14,061 bases of DNA. It comes from an uncultured Methylophilus sp. (GTDB lineage: Bacteria > Pseudomonadota > Gammaproteobacteria > Burkholderiales > Methylophilaceae). How positions within the stretch are numbered: the first letter of the stretch is position 1; the number at the start of each line of letters is the position of its first letter. The notes under the pieces are model-generated. The model ran no database searches. It saw only the letters and a list, made by a program, of their open reading frames with translations, and had not been told where the DNA came from. Positions 1 to 7,304 of this stretch are shown here, one piece after another. The stretch lies in NCBI GenBank assembly GCA_936943315.1, contig CAKZJM010000045.1, positions 1-14,061 on the forward strand, read 5' to 3'. Made by a program: the position numbers and the translations under genes.

Positions 1-1067
1 GCTTCACGCCAACCGATGTTGGCCGTGTGGTGAATAAATTCCTGACCGAGCACTTTACTCAATACGTGGATTATGACTTTACGGCCAAACTCGAAAACGA
101 GCTGGATGAGATTGCCGAGGGCAACCTGGACTGGGTGCCGGTCATGGACAAATTCTGGCAAGGCTTTAACCAGCAAATCCAGGTCAAGGCGGATGTTGAG
201 CGCCCAGGTAATGAGCTGATTGATGAGCTTTGCCCCAAATGTGGCCGCCAGTTGCAAAAACAACTGAGCCGTTATGGCAGCTTTATTGGCTGTACTGGCT
301 ACAACGCGACGCCTAAATGTGATTACAAACGCAATCTGGACGGCGAAGTCAACAATGCCAGCGAACCTACTGTGATTGGGGTAGATGCAGAAACGCAAAA
401 AGACATCTACCTGATGAATGGCCCATATGGCCCTTATTTGCAGGTGGGCCAGCCGGTAGAAGGCGAAAAGAAAAAACCCAAGCGCGTCAGCATCCCTAAA
501 GAGATTCCGCTAAGCCAGATCAATATTGATACGGCGACCATGTTGCTGAGTTTACCGCGCGACCTGGGTCAACACCCGGAAACCGGTAAAAAGATTGTCG
601 CTAATATCGGCCGCTTTGGGCCTTATGTGAATCATGACGGCAAGTTTAAATCTATCCCCAAAACCGAGAGTGTTTTTAGTATAGACCTTGAAGGCGCAGT
701 CAAGCTGCTCGCTGCGGCTGGCGGCCCCACACCCTTGGCAGATCTCGGTGCTCATCCGTCAGGCGAAGGACGCATTGAAGTATTTTCAGGCCGCTTTGGC
801 CCTTACGTTCAACACAACGGGATTCGCGCCACGCTACCCAAGAGCGTAACGCCAGAAGAATTGACGGTTGAACAGGCGCTGGAACTGCTGGCCGAAAAAG
901 CGGCTAAAGAAGGCGGTAAAACGACTGGCAAGAAAACCGCTGCAAAAAAACCAGCGGTCAAAAAAGCCAGTGCAGGTAAATCAACCACAAGTAAAGCGAC
1001 CACTAGCAAAACAACCGCCACCAAAACTGCTGCGAGCAAGCGGCCTAAAAAGACTGCAGAAGAATAG
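1..1067 (+). CDS. topA: DNA topoisomerase I, C-terminal part (5' end outside window)
   Basis: Type IA topoisomerase that relaxes negative supercoils; only the C-terminal third is present. The open frame enters from the left edge (first full codon at base 3) and begins with FTPTDVGRVVNKFL, a conserved stretch of the catalytic core's end, so the GTG at 27 is internal and not a start. A single four-cysteine zinc motif follows (CPKCG at bases 231-245, last Cys at 318-320). After it come three topoisomerase C-terminal repeats, visible as NGPYGPYLQVG, IGRFGPYVNHDGK and SGRFGPYVQHNG. The last roughly 55 residues are a low-complexity Lys/Ala/Thr tail, likely a DNA-binding extension. The layout (one zinc finger, GRFGPYV repeats, basic tail) differs from the E. 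coli enzyme but is common in other proteobacteria. It ends at a hairpin shared with the convergent gene. Confidence 0.96.
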   Translation, partial: FTPTDVGRVVNKFLTEHFTQYVDYDFTAKLENELDEIAEGNLDWVPVMDKFWQGFNQQIQVKADVERPGNELIDELCPKCGRQLQKQLSRYGSFIGCTGYNATPKCDYKRNLDGEVNNASEPTVIGVDAETQKDIYLMNGPYGPYLQVGQPVEGEKKKPKRVSIPKEIPLSQINIDTATMLLSLPRDLGQHPETGKKIVANIGRFGPYVNHDGKFKSIPKTESVFSIDLEGAVKLLAAAGGPTPLADLGAHPSGEGRIEVFSGRFGPYVQHNGIRATLPKSVTPEELTVEQALELLAEKAAKEGGKTTGKKTAAKKPAVKKASAGKSTTSKATTSKTTATKTAASKRPKKTAEE

Positions 1068-1101
1068 TCATGTTTAAGGGCACACGCCCTTGAACATGAC
1101 T
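1066..1101. terminator. Long hairpin between convergent topA and HD-GYP gene
   Basis: A 16-bp stem (arms 1066-1081 and 1086-1101, one G-T wobble) with a 4-base ACAC loop. The left arm begins on the topA stop codon. There is no strong T-run on either side, only TTAAAG on the plus side and a pyrimidine-rich stretch on the minus side. It probably acts as a bidirectional terminator between two convergent genes that end 42 bases apart. Confidence 0.7.
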
Positions 1102-1109
1102 TAAAGAAC

Positions 1110-1829
1110 TCAGTGGTTAGCCCATAGGTGATCAATATTGCCTATGCCCCAGGCGGTCGCTGATTCATTGCCTACGATTTCGTCCATATTCTTTGATAAA
1201 TCCAGCTCAATGACTGGGATATGAATTTTTGATTTGGTAGAGAAAAAAGCTTTGACCACTGGCTTGAGCAAGCTGTCAGGGTTCTGCCTGACCACCACGG
1301 CCAGACGGCCTGACTTCAGCATCACCACGGTGCCAATCGGATAAATACCCAGGCTTTTAACAAACGCTTTGAACACCACCGGGTCAAAATGTCCGCTCCA
1401 GCTTGCCATGCGTTTCAGCGCAATTCCAGGCTCCCAGGCAGGTTTATAGGCGCGCGTTGATGTCACTGCATCATACACATCACAAATACCCCCCATTTTG
1501 GCAAACAGGCTAATCTGGTCAGAAGAGAGTTTTTCCGGATATCCAGAGCCATCTATTTTTTCATGATGATGCAAGCACACATCCAAGGTCACCGGATCGG
1601 AAATATTAGCCTTCAGCAGCATGTCATAACCCAGCTTAGGGTGTTCTCTCACCACATGAAACTCGTTATCAGATAAAGATCCCGGCTTATTCAAGATCTC
1701 CAACGGAATGCCGGCTTTACCCATGTCATGCATTAATCCGGCCAGACCGGCCTGTTTGACTTCGGCGTCAGTGAGCTTAAGCTCTCTGGCGAGTGCTGTC
1801 ATTAGCGCACAGACCGCTACCGAATGCAT
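1110..1829 (-). CDS. HD-GYP phosphodiesterase domain (C-terminal half of split gene)
   Basis: This frame holds the complete HD-GYP domain, which hydrolyses cyclic-di-GMP using a di- or tri-metal centre. Visible motifs are HS at residues 2-3 (first metal-ligand helix), MHDMGKAGIP (the HD pair), EHPKLGYDML, and HHEKIDGSGYP (the GYP signature), followed by a C-terminal beta-rich extension (TVVMLKSGRLAVVVRQN) seen in DUF3391-type HD-GYP proteins. The frame begins with an ATG at 1829 only because the frameshift lies there; no convincing Shine-Dalgarno sequence precedes it. That ATG overlaps the end of the upstream frame by 13 bases, so translational re-initiation could in principle produce a separate domain. 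More likely this is half of a broken gene. Confidence 0.8.
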   Translation of the reverse strand: MHSVAVCALMTALARELKLTDAEVKQAGLAGLMHDMGKAGIPLEILNKPGSLSDNEFHVVREHPKLGYDMLLKANISDPVTLDVCLHHHEKIDGSGYPEKLSSDQISLFAKMGGICDVYDAVTSTRAYKPAWEPGIALKRMASWSGHFDPVVFKAFVKSLGIYPIGTVVMLKSGRLAVVVRQNPDSLLKPVVKAFFSTKSKIHIPVIELDLSKNMDEIVGNESATAWGIGNIDHLWANH

Positions 1830-2371
1830 ATGGTATAGTCATCTACGGTTTTGAGGCGTACCAGGCTAATCAATGCATGTACGTTGCGCGCGACAGAGGC
1901 AGAAATCTCCTCCACAATCGGCATGACTGCTTCAGTTTCAATGGCCTTACCCATGCGCAAATCTTTAAACATGGAGGCAATGGCATTGCGGGATGAAGCG
2001 ATGATCTTGGCCGCTTGTTCACGCTCGACCTCAAGTGTCACGCTTTTGATCTTCTCAGCCTTGGGCTGAGGGGACACCCTTGTCGAACCCTGTGCTGGCA
2101 GATGACCATCCGCGGGGCCATCCAGTTCAAGCATGGCCATTTCTTTGTCTGTCATCTGGCTGGAGGTGGCTTGTTGAGAACTCTCGACATCCAGTCCCCA
2201 GAGGGGATCTATGACCACCTCCTTGATCGGGCTGGCGAGCAGTTTTTGCAGATCGTTTGGGTCTGCCAGCACAAACTTGGTGCTCCAGAAAGGATGATCC
2301 ATCCACGGCCCTTTGAGCTCATGAATAAACATTCCTATCCGCACATCTTTGACTGCGATTGTTTTTAGCAT
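1817..2371 (-). CDS. DUF3391 N-terminal domain (N-terminal half of split HD-GYP gene)
   Basis: The protein starts MLKTIAVKDVRIGMFIHEL, the usual opening of the DUF3391 domain that precedes HD-GYP phosphodiesterase domains. That domain covers roughly residues 1-65. A low-complexity linker follows (about 65-105), then a helical region (about 115-175) that connects to the HD-GYP domain. The frame ends prematurely as ...DDYTICIR after the deletion. The ATG at 2371 is chosen because it matches the family's N-terminus and has a purine-rich GAAGGGG about a dozen bases upstream. Without its partner half it would have no catalytic residues. Confidence 0.75.
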   Translation of the reverse strand: MLKTIAVKDVRIGMFIHELKGPWMDHPFWSTKFVLADPNDLQKLLASPIKEVVIDPLWGLDVESSQQATSSQMTDKEMAMLELDGPADGHLPAQGSTRVSPQPKAEKIKSVTLEVEREQAAKIIASSRNAIASMFKDLRMGKAIETEAVMPIVEEISASVARNVHALISLVRLKTVDDYTICIR

Positions 2372-2423
2372 ACGACCCGACCGCCCCTTCGAATGCTTAC
2401 ATCTTATTACTGCTTATCGGGAA

Positions 2424-2457
2424 AAAATTGAAAAAAAAGAGGGCAAAAAGCCCTCTT
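2424..2457 (-). terminator. Rho-independent terminator of metK
   Basis: On the minus strand, a perfect 8-bp stem (arms 2450-2457 and 2437-2444, AAGAGGGC paired with GCCCTCTT) with a 5-base TTTTT loop runs straight into a T8 tract and a second T6 tract. It lies about 55 bases past the metK stop. This is a textbook intrinsic terminator. Confidence 0.93.
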
Positions 2458-2513
2458 GAAAATTACTTTTACGTGAATGTTCTTTTACAGACGACGCTAA
2501 AAAAACTTCCCGC

Positions 2514-3677
2514 TTATAAGCCCGCAGCCGCGCGTAAGGCAGCCGCTTTATCAGTCGCTTCCCAGCTGAATTCCGGCTCATCACGGCCAAAATGGCCATA
2601 GGCCGCGGTCTTGGTGTAGATCGGGCGCAGCAGATCCAGCATCTTGACGATGCCTTTTGGACGCAGGTCGAAATGCTCACGCACCAACTGTGTCAGGCGC
2701 TCATCGGAGATCTTACCCGTACCATAGGTCTCTACCATGATAGAGGTAGGCTGTGCCACACCAATCGCGTAGCTGACTTGCACCAGGCATTTATCCGCCA
2801 AGCCTGCAGCCACAATATTTTTGGCCACATAACGGCCGGCGTAAGCGGCAGAACGGTCCACCTTGGAAGGATCCTTACCGGAGAAAGCGCCGCCACCGTG
2901 CGGGGCCGCACCACCGTAGGTATCAACAATAATTTTACGGCCAGTCAGGCCGCAATCGCCTTGCGGGCCGCCAATCACAAAACGGCCGGTCGGGTTCACC
3001 AGGTATTTGATCTCGCCTTTAATCAGCTCGGCTGGCAGGGTTGGTTTGATGATTTCTTCAATCACGGCTTCGCGGATGGCTTCCAGCGTCATCTCAGGCG
3101 CGTGCTGGGTTGAAACCAGGACGGTGTCGATTTTGAAAGGCTTGCCATCGACATACTGTATGGTCACTTGTGATTTGGCATCCGGGCGCAACCATGGCAA
3201 ACGGCCATCCTTACGCAATTGGGATTGGCGCTCCATCACGCGGTGGCTCAACCAGATGGGCAACGGCATCAGTTGCGGCGTTTCATTGACTGCATAGCCA
3301 AACATCAGGCCCTGGTCGCCAGCGCCCTGGTCCAGCGGATCGTCGTTGGCGTTATCCACCCCTTGGGCAATGTCTGGAGACTGTTTGTCGTAAGCCACCA
3401 GTACCGCGCAGCCTTTGTAATCGATGCCGTAATCCGTGTTGTCATAGCCAATACGCTTGATCGCATCACGCGCGACTTTAATGTAATCAACATTGGCTGT
3501 GGTTGTAATTTCACCCGCCAAGACGACCAAGCCTGTATTAGCCAGCGTTTCAGCGGCTACGCGCGCCGTGGGGTCCTGTGCCAGGATGGCATCCAGAATG
3601 CTGTCGGACACCTGATCTGCCAGTTTATCGGGATGGCCTTCGGAAACCGATTCCGAAGTAAAAAGATATTCACTCAT
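2514..3677 (-). CDS. metK: S-adenosylmethionine synthetase
   Basis: Makes S-adenosylmethionine from methionine and ATP in the cytosol, supplying the cell's methyl donor. The 387-residue product has the normal family length. Hallmarks are SEGHPDKLADQ near residues 12-22 (His15 and Asp17 in the ATP/Mg site), the GAGDQG loop at 118-123, FVIGGPQGDCGLTGRKI at 233-249 and the phosphate-binding GGGAFSGKDPSKVDRSA at 261-277. I chose the ATG at 3677 because the protein then begins MSEYLFTSESVSEGHPDK as in homologues; the open frame continues upstream to 3740 but that extension resembles nothing expected. AAGG lies about 8 bases before the chosen start. It is monocistronic, divergent from dapF, and ends at a strong terminator. 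I saw no convincing known SAM riboswitch in the leader. Confidence 0.98.
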   Translation of the reverse strand: MSEYLFTSESVSEGHPDKLADQVSDSILDAILAQDPTARVAAETLANTGLVVLAGEITTTANVDYIKVARDAIKRIGYDNTDYGIDYKGCAVLVAYDKQSPDIAQGVDNANDDPLDQGAGDQGLMFGYAVNETPQLMPLPIWLSHRVMERQSQLRKDGRLPWLRPDAKSQVTIQYVDGKPFKIDTVLVSTQHAPEMTLEAIREAVIEEIIKPTLPAELIKGEIKYLVNPTGRFVIGGPQGDCGLTGRKIIVDTYGGAAPHGGGAFSGKDPSKVDRSAAYAGRYVAKNIVAAGLADKCLVQVSYAIGVAQPTSIMVETYGTGKISDERLTQLVREHFDLRPKGIVKMLDLLRPIYTKTAAYGHFGRDEPEFSWEATDKAAALRAAAGL

Positions 3678-3739
3678 GTTTGACGCCTTGAAAAGTAAAA
3701 AAGTTAATAAATGGCACTGACTAAAGGCTGAAGCCAGCA

Positions 3740-3750
3740 CCCAAATTGGG
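3740..3750. repeat. 11-bp palindrome in the metK leader
   Basis: CCCAAATTGGG (5-bp perfect arms around a central A) lies 62 bases upstream of the metK ATG. Just upstream of it on the minus strand, TAGAAT could be a -10 element, which would put the palindrome near the transcription start. It could be an operator or chance; no matching regulator is visible in the window. Confidence 0.3.
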
Positions 3751-3843
3751 GAACGAAGATTCTACCTGAGATTATTGTCGCCAAGGAATAAATCTTAGTC
3801 ATATGGATGCCTTCAACGGCACGATGGAGTATCATCTTGAGCT

Positions 3844-4674
3844 ATGAAATTACGATTTACCAAAATGCAGGGCGCAGGCAATGACTTTGTGGTGATTGAT
3901 GCGACAAAAAGCCCTGTGCATCTCTCCCACGCGCAAATACAACACATCGCCAACCGCTATTTTGGCGTCGGTTGTGACCAGTTATTGATGGTTGAAGCGA
4001 CCGATACGCCCGGCGTCGACTTCCGTTACCGCATCTTTAACGCCGATGGCGGCGAAGTAGAGCAATGCGGCAATGGCGCACGTTGTTTTGTGCGTTTTGT
4101 GGTCGACAAAGGCCTGACCAGCAAACGTGATATCCGCGTAGAAACTGCCAGCGGCATCATTACGCTGATGCTGCAAGACGATGGCCAGGTCACCGTTAAT
4201 ATGGGGGCGCCACGGTTTACGCCTGCGCAGATTCCGTTTGAAGCTGAGCAGCAGTCGGTCTCGTATGAATTACCATTGGCGGATGAAACCGTGACCATCA
4301 GTGCCGTCTCCATGGGTAACCCGCATGCGGTGATGCTGGTCGATAACGTGCATACCGCAGAAGTGGCGAGCCTGGGCCCGCAAATTGAATCGCACACACG
4401 CTTTCCACAACGCGTAAATGCCGGATTTATGCAGGTGTTAAACGAGCATGAAATCAATCTGCGCGTGTACGAACGCGGCAGCGGCGAAACGCTAGCTTGC
4501 GGCACTGGCGCCTGTGCGGCAGCGGTGAGCGGCATCCAGCTGGGCACCTTGCAAAGCCCGGTGAAAGTGCATACCCGCGGCGGCATCCTGACCATTCAAT
4601 GGGCAGGCAGAGACACCCCCGTCCTCATGACCGGACCGGCAGACATTGTGTTTGACGGCGAAATTGAAATTTAA
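3844..4674 (+). CDS. dapF: Diaminopimelate epimerase
   Basis: Converts LL-diaminopimelate to meso-diaminopimelate, the precursor of lysine and of the peptidoglycan cross-link. It is 276 residues long, the usual length. The two catalytic cysteines are present: Cys75 in EVEQCGNGARC and Cys219 in GETLACGTGAC, the cofactor-independent acid/base pair of the family. The N-terminus MKLRFTKMQGAGNDFVVID is the standard opening, which fixes the start. The Shine-Dalgarno sequence is weak (CTTGAGCT immediately before the ATG). It is the first gene of a run with DUF484 and xerC on the same strand, an order often conserved in proteobacteria. Confidence 0.98.
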   Translation: MKLRFTKMQGAGNDFVVIDATKSPVHLSHAQIQHIANRYFGVGCDQLLMVEATDTPGVDFRYRIFNADGGEVEQCGNGARCFVRFVVDKGLTSKRDIRVETASGIITLMLQDDGQVTVNMGAPRFTPAQIPFEAEQQSVSYELPLADETVTISAVSMGNPHAVMLVDNVHTAEVASLGPQIESHTRFPQRVNAGFMQVLNEHEINLRVYERGSGETLACGTGACAAAVSGIQLGTLQSPVKVHTRGGILTIQWAGRDTPVLMTGPADIVFDGEIEI

Positions 4675-4694
4675 ATAGAAAAATCATCAGCCTC

Positions 4695-5348
4695 ATGGAA
4701 GAAAGCATCAACGAAAACGATATCAAGCATTACCTCAAAGCCCATCCGGATTTCTTTGAGCGTCATGCCCACTTGCTGGCAGAACTGTTTTTGCCCAGCC
4801 CGCACGGCAAAGGCACCATTTCACTGGCTGAACGCCAGCAAATTGCCCAGCGAGATAAAATCCGCGTGCTCGAATCACGCTTTACCGAGCTGATCCTCAC
4901 TGCAGAAGAGAACGAAGCCACGGCGCGCAAAGTGCATGAGCTGACGTTGGGATTATTATTTGCCAAAGATGTAGAAGCGTTACGTGCGCATCTGGTGGAA
5001 TTTCTGGCTGCGCACTTCCAGTTGCCGAATGCGCAACTCAAGTTATGGGTGAATGACAGCCATGCGGCAGACCACCTATTTATTGATGCCGAAGACTCAC
5101 TGAAAAACTGGGCCAAAGACCTCAGCCAGCCTTATTGTGGCACCTTGCCTACCATGGATATCGCTGGCTGGTTTACCGATACTCCCGCGTCACTGGCGGT
5201 GATCCCCATGCGCTATCAGGAGGTCACTTTTGGCCTGATGGCCATCCCTAGCGAGCAGCGCAGCCGCTTTTACGCGGGCATGGGCACCTTGTTCCTCAAC
5301 CAGATTGGCGAACTGGTCAGCGCCTCCCTGGCCCGTTATATCATATGA
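4695..5348 (+). CDS. DUF484 family protein
   Basis: A 217-residue protein of the DUF484 family, which is predicted to be GAF-like and whose biochemical role is not settled. The N-terminal helix pair (NENDIKHYLKAHPDFFERHAHLL) is the family hallmark. A predicted coiled region follows (about residues 45-75, AERQQIAQRDKIRVLESRFTELI) and then an alpha/beta domain ending LNQIGELVSASLARYII. It starts 20 bases after dapF and runs into xerC with only a short gap, so the three are probably co-transcribed. Its ATGA stop overlaps the start of a 30-codon frame. Confidence 0.92.
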   Translation: MEESINENDIKHYLKAHPDFFERHAHLLAELFLPSPHGKGTISLAERQQIAQRDKIRVLESRFTELILTAEENEATARKVHELTLGLLFAKDVEALRAHLVEFLAAHFQLPNAQLKLWVNDSHAADHLFIDAEDSLKNWAKDLSQPYCGTLPTMDIAGWFTDTPASLAVIPMRYQEVTFGLMAIPSEQRSRFYAGMGTLFLNQIGELVSASLARYII

Positions 5349-5437
5349 AAGCCCCCGCTGAGGTTTCCGCCGAGAGGGATATTCTTGCGGCAACTGTCAG
5401 CGTAGCACCCGTCGCTAGAGGTAGTCGCTATGCATGA
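5345..5437 (+). other. Possible 30-codon coupled mini-ORF between DUF484 and xerC
   Basis: An ATG at 5345 overlaps the DUF484 stop as ATGA and opens a 30-codon frame (beginning MKAPAEVSAERDIL and ending GSRYA). It closes at 5437, inside the first codons of xerC, whose ATG is at 5430. Both junctions overlap, the arrangement expected for translational coupling. The peptide has no recognisable domain, and 30 codons can be open by chance. It may only carry ribosomes from DUF484 to xerC, or mean nothing. Confidence 0.3.
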
Positions 5438-6311
5438 ACTGCTGGCCGACTACCTCGACTTCCTGCATTTCGAACGTGGCCTGAGCGAGCACACCCGTAA
5501 CAACTACCAGCGCGATATCGAACGCTTGTTGCATTCGTCTGCACAAGACCTAGCCGCCCTCACACCACAAGACATCCGCCGCCATATCGCCAGTGTGCAT
5601 GGTCAAGGCCTGCATGGCCGCAGCATCGCCCGCATGCTCTCCAGCTGGCGTGGATTTTTCCGTTACCTGGTACTGCACAAAGGCTTTCCATCTAACCCGG
5701 TAACTGGCTTGCGTGCGCCCAAAGCGCCCAAAACATTGCCGCATGCCATGTCCATTGAGCAAACCAGCAAACTGATTGAAATCGACAGTGACGAACCAAT
5801 CGCCGTGCGCGACCGCGCCATCCTCGAACTGTTCTACTCCTCGGGGTTGCGCTTGAGCGAGTTGGTGGGCTTAAACCTGGATCGTCTGGACTTGCAGGAA
5901 GGTCTGGTCACGGTGATTGGTAAAGGCAACAAAACACGTATGGTGCCTTTAGGCAGCAAAGCGATTGCGGCGATCAAGGCGTGGCTGCCGATCCGTAATC
6001 TATGGCTGGTCAAGCGCCCTGCCGAGACGGCTGTCTTTGTCAGTCAGCAAGGGCGGCGCATCCATGCCCGCACGGTACAAACTCGCATTAATCACTGGGT
6101 GATCAAACAGGGTTTGCCCACTCACGTGCACCCGCATATGTTGCGTCACAGCTTTGCCAGCCATGTGCTTCAAAGTAGTGGCGATTTGCGCGCTGTGCAG
6201 GAAATGCTAGGCCATGCCAATATCAGTACCACGCAAGTCTACACCCACCTCGACTTTCAGCACCTGAGCAAAATTTACGATGCTGCACATCCACGTGCGC
6301 GCAAAAAATAG
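5430..6311 (+). CDS. xerC: Tyrosine recombinase XerC
   Basis: Site-specific recombinase that works with XerD at dif to resolve chromosome dimers. The 293-residue protein has an N-terminal SAM-like core-binding domain (about 1-85, including FERGLSEHTRNNYQRDIERL) and a C-terminal catalytic domain. The full active set is present: Arg141 (SSGLRLSEL), Lys165 (VIGKGNKTR), His236 and Arg239 (HPHMLRHSFASH), His262 (MLGHANISTTQ) and the nucleophile Tyr271 (VYTHLD). The ATG at 5430 is preceded by AGAGGT at suitable spacing and gives an N-terminus of family length. It sits third after dapF and DUF484, which favours XerC over a phage integrase or XerD. Confidence 0.96.
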   Translation: MHELLADYLDFLHFERGLSEHTRNNYQRDIERLLHSSAQDLAALTPQDIRRHIASVHGQGLHGRSIARMLSSWRGFFRYLVLHKGFPSNPVTGLRAPKAPKTLPHAMSIEQTSKLIEIDSDEPIAVRDRAILELFYSSGLRLSELVGLNLDRLDLQEGLVTVIGKGNKTRMVPLGSKAIAAIKAWLPIRNLWLVKRPAETAVFVSQQGRRIHARTVQTRINHWVIKQGLPTHVHPHMLRHSFASHVLQSSGDLRAVQEMLGHANISTTQVYTHLDFQHLSKIYDAAHPRARKK

Positions 6312-6344
6312 TCTCTCCATATACGCGGTCACTTTAATACAAGG

Positions 6345-6413
6345 TTTTGCTGGATCGCAAAATATGGCAAAATAACCTGACTAAATTGGTAAACCTTTGC
6401 CAGTCACGTGACT
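6345..6413 (+). promoter_or_regulatory. Putative sodB control region
   Basis: The 170-base gap before sodB holds several signals. TTGCTG (about 6346) and AAATAA lie about 17 bases apart and could be a weak promoter. CCTGACTAAATT at 6376-6387 resembles half of an IscR/Rrf2-type box, but its other half is poor. AGTCACGTGACT at 6402-6413 is a perfect 12-bp palindrome 68 bases before the sodB start. Any of these could be a stress-response operator; none is assigned with confidence. Confidence 0.35.
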
Positions 6414-6481
6414 CTAACGTCACATCGCCTGAGCTTACAGAAGCAGGCATCTATCTCAACAAACCAAAAAAGGAAACCTCC

Positions 6482-7066
6482 ATGGAACACGCCTTACCAG
6501 CTTTGCCTTTTGCAAAAAATGCATTGGCTCCTCACATGTCTGAAGAAACGTTTGACTACCACTACAGCAAGCATCACCAGGCTTATGTGACCAACCTCAA
6601 CAACCTGATCAAGGGCACCGAGTTTGAAAATGCAGCGTTAGAAGACATCATCAAAAAATCTTCTGGCGGCATCTATAACAACTCTGCCCAAGTCTGGAAC
6701 CACACCTTCTTCTGGAACTGCCTGTCACCAAATGGTGGCGGTGAGCCATCAGGCGACTTGGCTGCGGCCATCAACGCCAAGTGGGGTTCATACGAAGAGT
6801 TCAAGAAAGCTTTCCAAACCTCAGCCGTAGGTAACTTTGGCTCCGGTTGGACCTGGCTGGTGAAAAAAGCGGATGGCTCTGTTGATATCGTCAACATGGG
6901 TGCCGCTGGCACACCACTCACCACCGGCGACAAAGCCTTGCTGACTATCGACGTATGGGAACATGCTTACTACATCGACCACCGCAATGCCCGTCCAAAA
7001 TTCGTGGAAACCTTCCTGAACCACCTGGTGAACTGGGAATTTGCAGCGAAAAACTTTGCTGCTTAA
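6482..7066 (+). CDS. sodB: Iron superoxide dismutase
   Basis: Converts superoxide to hydrogen peroxide and oxygen in the cytosol. It is 194 residues long, normal for FeSOD. The four metal ligands sit at His27 (DYHYSKHH), His74 (VWNHTFFW), Asp157 and His161 (DVWEHAYY). The second-sphere glutamine is in the N-terminal half (Gln70 in NNSAQVWNH) and the FFWNCLSPN motif is present, both marks of the iron rather than the manganese type. I chose the ATG at 6482 because it is preceded by AGGAAACC and gives the standard MEHALPALPFAKNAL opening; the frame is open further upstream but that part is not SOD-like. It is monocistronic with a strong terminator. Confidence 0.97.
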   Translation: MEHALPALPFAKNALAPHMSEETFDYHYSKHHQAYVTNLNNLIKGTEFENAALEDIIKKSSGGIYNNSAQVWNHTFFWNCLSPNGGGEPSGDLAAAINAKWGSYEEFKKAFQTSAVGNFGSGWTWLVKKADGSVDIVNMGAAGTPLTTGDKALLTIDVWEHAYYIDHRNARPKFVETFLNHLVNWEFAAKNFAA

Positions 7067-7085
7067 ATCCGATGTGTATTTCGCG

Positions 7086-7129
7086 TTAATTAATACCTAA
7101 GTTTTATCTAACAGCGATTTAATTAATAC
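7086..7129. repeat. Two direct copies of TTAATTAATAC
   Basis: TTAATTAATAC occurs at 7086-7096 and again at 7119-7129, start to start 33 bases apart, between the sodB stop and its terminator. Each copy contains the palindrome TTAATTAA. This is AT-rich sequence, so chance duplication is possible. Confidence 0.4.
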
Positions 7130-7137
7130 GTCATTTT

Positions 7138-7175
7138 AAAGGGCCTCTAAATAGCTTTTAGAGGCCCTTTTCTTA
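7138..7175 (+). terminator. Rho-independent terminator of sodB
   Basis: A perfect 14-bp stem (arms 7138-7151 and 7157-7170, AAAGGGCCTCTAAA against its complement) with a 5-base loop, ending in TTTTCTT. The A-run on the left arm could also make it work in the other direction. Confidence 0.93.
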
Positions 7176-7264
7176 TGGCAAATAACATTGCTTTGATATT
7201 TTTCAATTTGATTAGAAGTAAAAACTAATCTTGTCGCATTATATATTATGAGTGAAATATAAAA

Positions 7265-7304
7265 TTGACATCCCTTGATGATTAGACTTATTATTAATTA
7301 TGAT
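7265..7304 (+). promoter_or_regulatory. Promoter of the HbpS-like gene
   Basis: TTGACA at 7265-7270, a consensus -35, is followed after 18 bases by TATTAT at 7289-7294. An overlapping second candidate is TTGATG (7275-7280), 18 bases, TATGAT (7299-7304). Either would start transcription inside the inverted repeat at 7300-7320. Confidence 0.65.

Larger units (their letters stand above)
1110..2371 (-). pseudogene. Frameshifted DUF3391/HD-GYP cyclic-di-GMP phosphodiesterase gene
   Basis: Two overlapping minus-strand frames together make one complete DUF3391 + HD-GYP protein of about 420 residues. The upstream frame reads ...VDDYT and then runs into ICIR and a stop. The downstream frame starts MHSVAVCALM. 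In the family these parts are contiguous (DYTYMHS-type junction). Reading from 1834, the bases ACC AT ATG would restore the frame as ACC TAT ATG with one extra T near 1831/1832. All downstream catalytic motifs are intact, so the lesion is recent, a sequencing or assembly error, or tolerated. The site is not a homopolymer, which makes a simple homopolymer miscall less likely. The two halves are also listed separately. Confidence 0.75.

Noticed and set aside
809..1135. 108-codon minus-strand frame rich in Leu, Val and Ala
   Set aside because: It mirrors the Lys/Ala/Thr-rich tail of topA; the apparent membrane-like composition is an artefact of reading that low-complexity DNA backwards.
3219..3683. 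154-codon plus-strand frame over metK
   Set aside because: Antisense shadow of a clear metK gene; no domain and no ribosome-binding site. The same holds for the plus-strand frame at 2592-3113.
3678..3740. N-terminal extension of metK to an ATG at 3740
   Set aside because: The extra 21 residues do not match the family start MSEYLFTSESVSEGHPDK, and AAGG sits properly before the internal ATG at 3677.
3678..3790. SAM-responsive riboswitch in the metK leader
   Set aside because: The roughly 100-base leader shows only a short palindrome and no arrangement of stems that I could match to a known SAM riboswitch class. A covariance-model search would settle it.
4026..4595. 189-codon minus-strand frame over dapF
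   Set aside because: Lies wholly inside dapF on the opposite strand; the sense frame has both catalytic cysteines.
5430..6311. Phage or island integrase with attachment site
   Set aside because: Although it is a tyrosine recombinase, its place after dapF and DUF484 and its XerC-type motifs mark it as the housekeeping enzyme; no tRNA or att repeat is nearby.
6347..6481. N-terminal extension of sodB to an upstream in-frame start
   Set aside because: The upstream residues are not SOD-like and are not a signal peptide; the ATG at 6482 has a good ribosome-binding site.
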